Of a DNA stretch of 7,279 bases, positions 1 to 6,840 are shown one piece after another; position 1 is the first letter of the stretch, and each line of letters opens with the position of its first letter. This DNA comes from Smithella sp. (GTDB taxonomy: Bacteria > Desulfobacterota > Syntrophia > Syntrophales > Smithellaceae). The notes under the pieces are model-generated. The model was not told where the DNA came from. It worked only from the letters and a program-made list of their open reading frames with translations, and ran no database searches. Position numbers and translations under genes: made by a program. Location of the stretch: contig JAAZOZ010000338.1 in the NCBI GenBank assembly GCA_012797505.1, positions 1 to 7,279 of the forward strand, given 5' to 3'.

Positions 1-107
1 CCCGCATAGCCGGAACCGAATGCGGCGCCGGCCACAATCTTGGCCGCCGTGATCGCGCCCTGGCCGCCGCGTCCGTGCCAGCGGATGGCAATAAATTCTT
101 TGTTCAT
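1..107 (-). CDS. 2-oxoacid:ferredoxin oxidoreductase, gamma subunit (5' part only)
   Basis: Only the first 35 codons are in the window; the gene runs off the left edge. The peptide begins MNKEFIAIRWHGRGGQGA and continues with a TAAKI stretch. The RWHGRGGQGxxTAAK signature is typical of the gamma (PorG/VorG-type) subunit or domain of pyruvate, 2-oxoisovalerate and related 2-oxoacid:ferredoxin oxidoreductases. These cytoplasmic thiamine-diphosphate/iron-sulfur enzymes oxidatively decarboxylate 2-oxoacids to acyl-CoA and pass electrons to ferredoxin. The ATG at 107-105 is preceded by AGGA with 9-base spacing, so the start is well supported. It begins one base after the stop of the metallophosphatase gene, so the two are probably cotranscribed and coupled. 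The substrate (pyruvate, branched-chain, aromatic or 2-oxoglutarate) cannot be told from this piece, so no symbol is given. Confidence 0.88.
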   Translation of the reverse strand, partial: MNKEFIAIRWHGRGGQGAITAAKIVAGAAFGSGYA

Positions 108-108
108 G

Positions 109-2073
109 TTAAAACATCCTGAGGAATTTAGCCTTCAGTCTTCGGCCTTTTCTTACCATAACCGCTGCAACAATCAACAATAAAACGACGCCCGCGGCGG
201 CCAGCACAATAAGAGTCGGAATGGCCGGCCTGGAAAACAAATGAACCGGATTGCAACTGGGCTTCTCCACGATGCGTCCGAGTTTGCCGGAGTATTTTGC
301 GGGAACATCCGGGATGCCGTTGCCGTTGGTGTCCGGAAAGGACTGGACGTATTGGAGAACGCCCTCCCATTCTTTCAGCTCCTGAATGCCGGGCAGGGAA
401 GGGTCGCCGTCAACGAGCGCGGCTGAAAGCTTTTCCACGGGCTTCCCGTTTTTGTCTTTCGGAATAATTTCCAGGAGCGAATAGGTAAACCGGCCCACGT
501 TTTTCAAGAAAGTCGCATTGTAAATATTGGCCGCGACCCGGTACAGTTGCCGGTTGGACCGGCTGTAATCCAAAGGCCGGTATCCTTCTTCCTCGCTGCC
601 GATTTCAATGGCGGTAACGCGGTCAAAGTAGACCCGGCGGGGATTGTAGGTGAAGCGGAGCCCGGAGACTTGCAGATAATAATCGTTATTGCTCTTGAGC
701 GGCCGGACGCTGGTCAGAATTTCCAGCGCTCTTTTGAGTTCAAAGCCGTACAGATAAAAGGAAATCAACGGGTAGCCCATGGTATTGTCCACGCCGATGC
801 CCAGCGGAATCGCGCGGAACAAATCGCCGAAGCCGACCTTTCCGGTTTTTCCCCGGAGCAGGTAGTCCCGGATGACGCCGTTGGACTCGACGGCAACCGC
901 CACGGAGCTTGAAGGGTCGTTTGAATCGAAAGAGACCCGGTTGACGGACCAGCGGATGGAATCGGCCAGCAGATTGCCCAGCGGCGATTCCGTTGCGGCG
1001 ATCTTCAAATCCCATGCGGTTTCAGCGACGATCTGATCGTAGGACAAATTTTTCGGATTCAGGAGCCGCTCGTTCAACTGCTGTTTGAAGGCGTCGATTG
1101 TCTTCTGAATCTTGGGGTCTCCGGCAACGGAACTGTTGACGGGGACGAGGGTGTAGTTTTTCAACGCCACGCTGCCTGCTTCCCGAATGATGTCCAGAAC
1201 GCCGACGAATCGTCCGTAACTCCCGGCCTGGACGATGATGGTTCCGTTGATGATGATCGGTTTTTCCAGGCTGGTGTGCGTGTGCCCGCTCACGATAATG
1301 TCGATGCCTTTGACTTTTGCGGCCAGGATTTCATCTTCTGATTTTTTGGGGTTGTCGCGAAGTCCGCCGTGCGACAGGCAGATCACCAGGTCCACTTTTT
1401 CCTGATCCCGGAGGATTTTCACCATGTCCCTGGCGGTTTGGACCGGGTCGCTGAATTTCAGGGGTTTGGCGAAAGGCGAGACCTCAATGGCGTCTTTCCC
1501 CAGAATTCCAAAGATGCCGATCTTCAGTCCGCCGCGCTCCAGAATCGTATGGCTTTTCACGCCGGTTTCCGAAAACGCGTCTTCCAGATCCGCCAACTGC
1601 GGCTTTTGGCGGTCAAAACCAGCGTTGGCGAAAACCATCTGCGGCGCGCCGCCGCCGGCTTTGGCGGTCCGGAGGGTGGCGGCCAGCCCTGCCGGCTTGA
1701 GATCGAATTCATGGTTGCCCAGGCCAACGACGTCATAGCCCATGTTTTTCAGCAGGCGAAGTTCGAAAGCTTCCTCCCGGTTCAGCATGTGAAAAAACGA
1801 TCCCATGGTGTAATCGCCCGCGTCCACGACGAGGACGGGATTGGATTTTTCTCTTTTGATTCTTTGGATCACGGCGGCCACGCGCGACCAGCCGCCGACG
1901 GTCTCATCGGCGTTGACTTTGAAGGGTTGATAGTCAACTTCCGGCGAAAAGCCCTGGAAATGGGAATGCATGTCATTGGTGTGCACGATGGTGATCGATT
2001 TTCCGGCCGCCCAGCCGCTGGCTGCGAAAAACACGATGGCCCAGACAGCGATGACGGTTCTTAGGTTCAGCAT
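109..2073 (-). CDS. Exported 5'-nucleotidase/UshA-family metallophosphatase with C-terminal membrane anchor
   Basis: The chosen start gives 654 residues. A signal peptide (about residues 1-22, hydrophobic core VIAVWAIVFFAASGWA) directs it across the inner membrane. The N-terminal calcineurin-like phosphoesterase domain (about 26-315) shows the full dimetal set: D34/H36 in NDMHSH, D84 and D87 in DAGD, N120/H121 in GNHE, H235 in SHGG and H264/H266 in GHTH. The C-terminal substrate-binding domain (about 348-540) has the LGNLLADSIRW block, SNGVIRD and a FRAIPLG segment. Known relatives hydrolyse nucleotides, UDP-sugars or other phosphoesters in the periplasm. Unlike soluble UshA, it ends with a calcium-loop-like DTNGNGIPD (581-589), a transmembrane segment (about 618-639) and a basic tail RKGRRLKAKF, implying anchoring with the catalytic part outside. 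The start at 2073 (ATG) is preferred over GTG-like or ATG starts upstream: it has GAGGGG at 9 bases and leads straight into the signal peptide. The in-frame ATG at 2109 would add 12 residues encoded by a repeat element. The exact substrate is unknown. Confidence 0.9.
   Translation of the reverse strand: MLNLRTVIAVWAIVFFAASGWAAGKSITIVHTNDMHSHFQGFSPEVDYQPFKVNADETVGGWSRVAAVIQRIKREKSNPVLVVDAGDYTMGSFFHMLNREEAFELRLLKNMGYDVVGLGNHEFDLKPAGLAATLRTAKAGGGAPQMVFANAGFDRQKPQLADLEDAFSETGVKSHTILERGGLKIGIFGILGKDAIEVSPFAKPLKFSDPVQTARDMVKILRDQEKVDLVICLSHGGLRDNPKKSEDEILAAKVKGIDIIVSGHTHTSLEKPIIINGTIIVQAGSYGRFVGVLDIIREAGSVALKNYTLVPVNSSVAGDPKIQKTIDAFKQQLNERLLNPKNLSYDQIVAETAWDLKIAATESPLGNLLADSIRWSVNRVSFDSNDPSSSVAVAVESNGVIRDYLLRGKTGKVGFGDLFRAIPLGIGVDNTMGYPLISFYLYGFELKRALEILTSVRPLKSNNDYYLQVSGLRFTYNPRRVYFDRVTAIEIGSEEEGYRPLDYSRSNRQLYRVAANIYNATFLKNVGRFTYSLLEIIPKDKNGKPVEKLSAALVDGDPSLPGIQELKEWEGVLQYVQSFPDTNGNGIPDVPAKYSGKLGRIVEKPSCNPVHLFSRPAIPTLIVLAAAGVVLLLIVAAVMVRKGRRLKAKFLRMF
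117..120 (-). promoter_or_regulatory. Ribosome binding site of the gamma-subunit gene
   Basis: AGGA on the minus strand, nine bases before the ATG at 107. It lies inside the last codons of the preceding metallophosphatase gene (which ends R-M-F-stop). The two genes are therefore packed so closely that re-initiation by terminating ribosomes is plausible. Confidence 0.6.
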
Positions 2074-2082
2074 TTTCCTTTT

Positions 2083-2088
2083 CCCCTC
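2083..2088 (-). promoter_or_regulatory. Ribosome binding site deciding the metallophosphatase start
   Basis: GAGGGG on the minus strand, nine bases before the ATG at 2073. A purine-rich AAAAGGAAA tract fills the spacer. This supports translation from 2073 rather than from the in-frame ATG at 2109, which lies within the upstream repeat. Confidence 0.6.
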
Positions 2089-2130
2089 AGGGTTCGACAA
2101 GCTCACCATGACAGGTTTTTACTTGTCGAT
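2084..2130. repeat. REP-like element with GAGCTTGTCGAACC core
   Basis: The minus strand reads GTCATGGTGAGCTTGTCGAA followed by CCCTGAGG. I recognise this type of short sequence as recurring between genes in many bacterial genomes, where it often yields spurious peptides with GELVEP. Within the stretch, TCGACAAG (2094-2101) and CTTGTCGA (2122-2129) form a perfect 8-base inverted repeat around a 20-base loop. The octamer CCCTCAGG occurs at 2084-2091 and again at 2149-2156, bracketing 57 bases. No second copy of the core is in the window, so calling it a genomic repeat rests on recall, not on what is visible here. It lies directly upstream of the metallophosphatase ribosome binding site and could influence mRNA structure there. 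Confidence 0.5.
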
Positions 2131-2194
2131 CATCCCTCCTTAGCTTTGCCCTCAGGTTTGATTGGTTCACGCCTTGACAATCCCGTATGCTCCG

Positions 2195-2221
2195 GCAGGG
2201 AACGCTCGCGAGCGTCCCTGC
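2195..2221. repeat. Long GC-rich palindrome in the hflX-metallophosphatase gap
   Basis: GCAGGGA and TCCCTGC flank the perfect palindrome CGCTCGCGAGCG, with a single unpaired A at 2201-2202 on the plus strand. The arms give a stem of about 11 pairs with a small loop. No run of T follows it in the minus (gene) direction and none on the other side, so it does not look like an intrinsic terminator. It may be a second repetitive extragenic palindrome, an mRNA stability element between hflX and the next gene, or a protein-binding site. Together with the element at 2084-2130 it fills most of the only substantial intergenic gap in the window. Confidence 0.55.
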
Positions 2222-2255
2222 ATTTGCCATCCACCATCCGCCCATTACTGTCTTT

Positions 2256-3932
2256 TTACTCGTTGCTTTCCCCTGCTTCCCTATCATAATTTCTCCGGCC
2301 TGAAAAGTTTTGGTCGGGGAGCGCCGCTTCAATCTTTTGGAGCAGGCCGAAGAGGGACGTCTTGTCCAGGGCGGATACGGCCACGGCGTCAAAGCGCCGA
2401 CACAGGGTTTCCAGAAGTTCCTTGTCGGGGAAGCGGTCTGACTTGTTGAAAACGCGGATGCCCGGCTTGTCGGAGATTTCCAGCTCCTCCAGAATGCTTT
2501 CGACCGCCGATATCTGCTCTTCAAACCGGCTCGAGCTCACATCAATGACGTGCAGGAGCAAATCCGCTTCCTGAAGCTCGTCCAGCGTCGCCCGGAAAGC
2601 GCTGAACAATTCCCGGGGCAGGTTCCGGATAAACCCGACGGTGTCCGTAATGACGGCTTCCGTATCCCGCGGAAACCGCAGCCTCGCGCTTTTCGTGTCG
2701 AGCGTGGCAAACAGTTTGTCTTCCGCCAGGACGGCGCTTTGCGTCAGGGTATTGAGCAGCGTGGACTTGCCCGCGTTGGTGTAGCCGACAATGGAAATTA
2801 CCGGAAGGCCTGATTTTTCCCTCCGTCCCCTCCGCTGACTGCGCGACTTGGCCACGGATTTCAAATCCTTTTCCAGCCGGTGGATGCGCTCGCGGATCCG
2901 GCGGCGGTCGATTTCCAGTTTGGTTTCACCGGGACCCGTCCCGCCGATGCCGCCCGCCAGACGGGAAAGCGACGTGTCCTTGTGCGTCAGGCGCGGCAGC
3001 AGATACTTGAGCTGCGCCAGCTCTACCTGGATTTTTCCTTCGCGGCTGTGCGCGCGATGGGCAAAGATATCCAGGATCACCTGCGTGCGGTCGATAATTT
3101 TCAGGCCGGTAAAATCGCCGATGGAGCGCACCTGCGCGGGCGTCAGTTCATGGTCAAAGATCAGCAGGTTCGCGCCGATCTGGGCGGCCCGGAGATCGAT
3201 GTCCGACAATCTGCCCCGGCCGACCAGATATTTCGGATCCGGCTGCGGACGGTATTGAATCTGTGCGTCAAAGACCTCCACCCCGCAGGTGGAGGCCAGT
3301 TGCCGAAGTTCTTCCAGCGAGGCTTCCGCGCCCTCCAGAGGATTTTTTTCCACACGGACCAGAATGGCTTTTTCCGCCGCGTCAATTCGCCGGCTTTTCT
3401 GCCGGCGGGCAAACTCGTCTTCCAGCGCGGTGATGAAGGATAAAAAGTTGAGGTTCATTCGGTGCGGCTCCTGGGGATCATGGATCAGCCAGTAGGCGCC
3501 CTGCGGATTTTCCGGGATCAGATGCGCCCAGAACAGCTTGCCCGGCGAACCGTCTTCCTGTACCTGAAGAGCGCCGATCATGTCCAGGCGCAGATGGGAC
3601 AGGTCCGCCAGATCCTCCGGCGAAAGGCCTTCGCCGTCCAGATGCGTGTGGATCAGGCGCAACCCCTTGAAGCGGGTGGACGCCGCGCGAAAAGCATCCA
3701 GGCCGGGGATGAAGATGCCTCTGTGATCGCCCAGGATCACCATGCTGATTTCGCCTTTGCGGTTAATCAGCAGGCCGATCTGCCGGTTGAGCGAACCGGA
3801 CAGCAATGAAATCTCGCGGGCAAGATCATGGCTGATCAGACTTTCCGGCGGGATGCCGCGCCGGTAAAGCCGTTCCAGGGATTTGATTTGCCGGGCGCCG
3901 AGTCCTGACGTATTGCCGAATATTTTATTGAT
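2256..3932 (-). CDS. hflX: Ribosome-associated GTPase HflX (probable non-canonical ATC start)
   Basis: HflX binds the 50S subunit and, in characterised bacteria, splits stalled 70S ribosomes under stress. Numbered from the proposed start (558 residues), an N-terminal extension of about 185 residues precedes the HflX domain. That domain contains YLVGRGRLSD, FDHELTPAQ, a DRTQVILDIFAHRAHSREGK segment and GGIGGTGPGETKLEIDRRR. The G domain has G1 GYTNAGKST (383-391), G3 DTVGF (430-434), G4 NKSD (496-499) and G5 SAL (520-522). All are intact. Escherichia coli HflX is 426 residues; the longer N-terminus resembles deltaproteobacterial and archaeal forms. The first ATG, GTG or TTG in frame is a TTG at 3806. 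The 42 codons above it, up to a stop at 3945-3947, encode IFGNTSGL-, LERLYRRGIPPE- and LISHDLAREI-type sequence that belongs to the family N-terminus. The ATC at 3932-3930 sits 9 bases after AAGGA, so I place the start there. The stop is TAA at 2258-2256. Confidence 0.9.
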   Translation of the reverse strand: MNKIFGNTSGLGARQIKSLERLYRRGIPPESLISHDLAREISLLSGSLNRQIGLLINRKGEISMVILGDHRGIFIPGLDAFRAASTRFKGLRLIHTHLDGEGLSPEDLADLSHLRLDMIGALQVQEDGSPGKLFWAHLIPENPQGAYWLIHDPQEPHRMNLNFLSFITALEDEFARRQKSRRIDAAEKAILVRVEKNPLEGAEASLEELRQLASTCGVEVFDAQIQYRPQPDPKYLVGRGRLSDIDLRAAQIGANLLIFDHELTPAQVRSIGDFTGLKIIDRTQVILDIFAHRAHSREGKIQVELAQLKYLLPRLTHKDTSLSRLAGGIGGTGPGETKLEIDRRRIRERIHRLEKDLKSVAKSRSQRRGRREKSGLPVISIVGYTNAGKSTLLNTLTQSAVLAEDKLFATLDTKSARLRFPRDTEAVITDTVGFIRNLPRELFSAFRATLDELQEADLLLHVIDVSSSRFEEQISAVESILEELEISDKPGIRVFNKSDRFPDKELLETLCRRFDAVAVSALDKTSLFGLLQKIEAALPDQNFSGRRNYDREAGESNE

Positions 3933-3941
3933 GGTCTGTTT

Positions 3942-3946
3942 TCCTT
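3942..3946 (-). promoter_or_regulatory. Ribosome binding site of hflX, supporting an ATC start
   Basis: AAGGA on the minus strand, followed by nine bases and then ATC-AAT-AAA-ATA-TTC-GGC. The same 9-base spacing is seen at the metallophosphatase and gamma-subunit genes in this window. The site overlaps the in-frame TAA that closes the hflX frame upstream, so no start farther upstream is possible. No ATG exists in any frame within the expected initiation distance. Confidence 0.55.
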
Positions 3947-3990
3947 ATGCCTGGTTTTGCTCGTCAGCGGGCAAACGGCGTTGTTTTTGT

Positions 3991-6840
3991 TCATTCATAC
4001 ATGGCCGAAAGCAGTTCCAGAATTTTCGATTGTCCGGGCGAGGTCGGATCCGTCGCCATGTTCACCGCGTCGCGCGATGTATAAAAGGCGATTTCCTTCA
4101 GGGCTTCCCGGGAAATGCCGTAGGATTTGAGCCGCAGGTCGATTTGCAGTTCTTTGTAAAGCCAGCGGAGCGCTCCTTCCAGGTCGTCCGTCCGGTTGAT
4201 GAGGTAGGCCATGTCCATAAAGGCGTCCCGGCAGGTTTCCCTGTTGGCCATCACGAAGCCCAGCAGGCCGAAGATGGCCGCCCGTCCGTGCGGCAGGTGA
4301 TAATGCGCGCCGATGGCGTGGGTGAGGGCGTGGCCCAGTCCCAGTCCTTTGAGGAACGCCAGGCCGCCGCACAGGGCCGCCATGCACATGTCGGTTCGCG
4401 CGCGCATATTGTCCGGCTCCCGGCAGGCGGTGATGAGGCTCCGGCCGATCAGCTTGATGCCGTAGAGCGCCTTGGATTCAAAGTAGGGATGGTAAGGGGT
4501 TGCGAGCGAAACGTAGCCTTCGATGCAGTGCGAAAGCGCGTCGATGCCGGATTCAATGGTCAGGCCCGGCGGCATGGTTCTGGTGAAGAGAGGATCGATC
4601 ACGGCCAGTTTGGGAATAAAATGATTGCTCATCAGGATGAACTTCAAATCGCGGGCCTTGTCCGTCAAAACGGCGCAGGGGTTGACCTCGCTGCCGGTGC
4701 CGGAGGTGGTCGGCAGGCAGATGAGCGGCGGAAAGATCGGTTTGATTTTGCCGCCGCCGCCGACGATGCCTTCGTATTCGCGCAGGTCGCCCGGATGCGT
4801 GACGCGCAGGCCCAGCGTTTTGGCCGTGTCCAGCGAAGAGCCGCCGCCCAGCCCCAAAATGCCGTTGCAGCCGGTTTCCCTGTACAGAGCGCCCGCGCGT
4901 TCAATGAGTTCAATGGGCGGGTCCGGTTCGACCTCGGCGAAAATTTCCGTTGCGATGCCGCTTTTCTTCAGAATGTCGGCGGCTTCGGCGGCACGGCCGC
5001 TTTTGGCCATGAACGGATCGGTGACCAGGAAAATCTTCGACACCTTCATGTCGCGGATTTTCCGGCCCATGGATTTGGCGACGCCTTCGCCCATCAGAAT
5101 ATCGGGCATCGGCGGGATGCGGATTTCCCAGACTTTCTTCTTTTCCCGGAACGTCTCCAGGCCTTTCCATAAATTCCGCACTTCCGCTTCATCGACGTCG
5201 AAGACGGAACTGGTCGGGGCGATGAGCTCCTCGCGGAAAAAGGCGGGAATCGTCGTGTCGATCCTGCTGAACTGCGCCTGCTCGTTGAAAGCCAGCTGGT
5301 CGCGCAGGGCTTCCTTGGCGGCAGCAAGAATGTCCTCTTCGGTCAGCGCAAGGCCGTAGCGCGCGTTCATGAGCCCGGCAAAGAAAGGATAAACGGATTC
5401 GCCGCCGGGAACGGCGTTGAGGCAGTAGCCGAACGCATCGCAGGCCGCCGCCTTGATCTGCGTCGCAAGCGATGTCTGGATCTGGTCTTTCTTTTCCTTG
5501 GGCTGGCGGTAGGTCAGGCCGGCCGTGTGGTCCGCGCCCATGGGCGAGGAAAAGTACGTGACGCCCGTTCCCTTGACCGCGCGGGGATCGTGGGCGGGCA
5601 GGGCCTGGCCCTTGAAGGCGGGAATGCGCTCCACATTGAGAAAACGGGCCGTCGTCACGACGCCGTTGCCCAGCGCGAAGCCGAGCGGCGTTTCTTTTTC
5701 GATTTCCAAAAGCAGGTTTTCCGCGCCTTCGGCGTCGCCCCAGTTCATTTTGCCCGCTTCGGCCGCGACGCCCAGGGCGCTGCCCGCCTCAATGGCGTCG
5801 AGGCCGATGTCGTCGCACAGGAACTTCAGCCGGGCGATGGCGTCGTTGTCGGTGATGCCCAGGTTGGTTCCCAGAAGAGCGATCGTTTCGTATTCATACG
5901 CCGCGCAGATCTTTTTGCCGTTCTTGTCCGGATAGATGATCGAGCACTGCACCAGACAGCCGGGCATGCAGCCGTGCATTTTTCCGCCGCGCTCGAACAG
6001 AATCTTCTGGATGTTGTTGCCGCTGACCGTCGTGAAATTTTCGGGGCGTCCGGAGCGGTAATTGCGGGCCGGAAGGGTTCCGTGCCCCGCGGAGTTGTTG
6101 ATCGCAAACGGCGTGCCGAAGCGCGTGTAAAGACTGATGGTGACGTCGTGCTTCATCACTTCCGCCCAGTCGCGGACGATTTTGCGGAAGGCGTCCGGAT
6201 CGGCCAGCGCCGCCTGTTCGGCTCCGGTCGGATCCAGAATGATGGCCTTGAGGCCCTTGGCGCCCATCACCGCGCCCAGGCCGCCGCGGGCGGCGTTGCG
6301 CGAGGGATCGCCGAAGATGTCGGTCAGCGATACGGACGCTCCCTTGTACTGGCGCTCTCCGGCAATTCCCGTGGAGATGACGGCGACTTTGTCGGAATAC
6401 TGTTTATGGATGGCGGAAACGAGGTCGTAATTTTTAAGCCCGCGGTAGTCTTCCGCCGGCAACAGCTTTGCTTCGTCCTTCGTCACGACGAGCGCGCGCA
6501 GTTTTCCGTCCTGCGGCGCCCCCTCGAATACGATGGCGCGCAGTCCCAGACGATCCAGGTACTGACCGGCGGGGCCGCCCGAGTTGGCTTCCTTGATGCC
6601 CTGGGTAAGCGGACTTTTCGCGCCGATGGACACGCGTCCCAGCTGCGGCGCGCGCGTGCCGGCCAGCGGACCGCACGCGACGATGAGCTTGTTTTCGGGC
6701 CCCAGCGGGTCGCATTGCGGGGGAACTTCCCGGTTGAGGATTTTAGCGATCAAGGCGCTGCCGCCCAGATAGGTCCACTCCGACGGAAGCGGTTCGGCAG
6801 AGACGGTTTGTTGATTCAGAGATACACGCAGGATTTTCAT
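3991..6840 (-). CDS. Fusion of aldehyde:ferredoxin oxidoreductase (AOR) and iron-dependent alcohol dehydrogenase
   Basis: One uninterrupted 949-residue frame carries two enzymes. Residues about 1-205 match the AOR N-terminal (tungsto/molybdopterin) domain: YLGGSALIAKIL, VPPQCDPLGPENKLI, SPLTQGIKEANSGG and RNAARGGLGAVMGAKGLKAI. Residues about 210-560 match the AOR C-terminal region, with likely [4Fe-4S] ligands C291, C295, C299 and C473 (DAFGYC). Residues about 570-949 form a complete Fe-ADH domain (group III). It has VTDP (D608, equivalent to the NAD-selecting Asp of FucO), GGGSSLDTAK (665-674) and PTTSGTGSEV (710-719). The metal ligands D767 and H771 (GIDALSHCIEGY), H837 and H851 keep the spacing of FucO. 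AORs interconvert acids and aldehydes with ferredoxin; Fe-ADHs interconvert aldehydes and alcohols with NAD(P)H. No signal peptide is visible, so it should be cytoplasmic. The ATG overlaps the abfD stop as ATGA, so translation is probably coupled. Substrate is unproven; succinic semialdehyde is favoured by the neighbour. Confidence 0.93.
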   Translation of the reverse strand: MKILRVSLNQQTVSAEPLPSEWTYLGGSALIAKILNREVPPQCDPLGPENKLIVACGPLAGTRAPQLGRVSIGAKSPLTQGIKEANSGGPAGQYLDRLGLRAIVFEGAPQDGKLRALVVTKDEAKLLPAEDYRGLKNYDLVSAIHKQYSDKVAVISTGIAGERQYKGASVSLTDIFGDPSRNAARGGLGAVMGAKGLKAIILDPTGAEQAALADPDAFRKIVRDWAEVMKHDVTISLYTRFGTPFAINNSAGHGTLPARNYRSGRPENFTTVSGNNIQKILFERGGKMHGCMPGCLVQCSIIYPDKNGKKICAAYEYETIALLGTNLGITDNDAIARLKFLCDDIGLDAIEAGSALGVAAEAGKMNWGDAEGAENLLLEIEKETPLGFALGNGVVTTARFLNVERIPAFKGQALPAHDPRAVKGTGVTYFSSPMGADHTAGLTYRQPKEKKDQIQTSLATQIKAAACDAFGYCLNAVPGGESVYPFFAGLMNARYGLALTEEDILAAAKEALRDQLAFNEQAQFSRIDTTIPAFFREELIAPTSSVFDVDEAEVRNLWKGLETFREKKKVWEIRIPPMPDILMGEGVAKSMGRKIRDMKVSKIFLVTDPFMAKSGRAAEAADILKKSGIATEIFAEVEPDPPIELIERAGALYRETGCNGILGLGGGSSLDTAKTLGLRVTHPGDLREYEGIVGGGGKIKPIFPPLICLPTTSGTGSEVNPCAVLTDKARDLKFILMSNHFIPKLAVIDPLFTRTMPPGLTIESGIDALSHCIEGYVSLATPYHPYFESKALYGIKLIGRSLITACREPDNMRARTDMCMAALCGGLAFLKGLGLGHALTHAIGAHYHLPHGRAAIFGLLGFVMANRETCRDAFMDMAYLINRTDDLEGALRWLYKELQIDLRLKSYGISREALKEIAFYTSRDAVNMATDPTSPGQSKILELLSAMYE

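Noticed and set aside
2174..2179. TTGACA on the plus strand as a -35 promoter box
   Set aside because: No -10-like box lies about 17 bases downstream and no plus-strand gene follows, so it is likely chance.
2195..2221. Intrinsic terminator of hflX
   Set aside because: The hairpin is strong but lacks the T-tract needed on the 3' side in the direction of transcription.
2256..3806. hflX starting at the TTG at 3806
   Set aside because: That start would cut into conserved HflX N-terminal sequence and has no ribosome binding site at suitable spacing; upstream codons clearly belong to the protein.
3883..5172. Plus-strand open frame of 429 codons spanning the hflX start and the Fe-ADH region
   Set aside because: It crosses two well-supported minus-strand genes and shows no family motif; it is a shadow.
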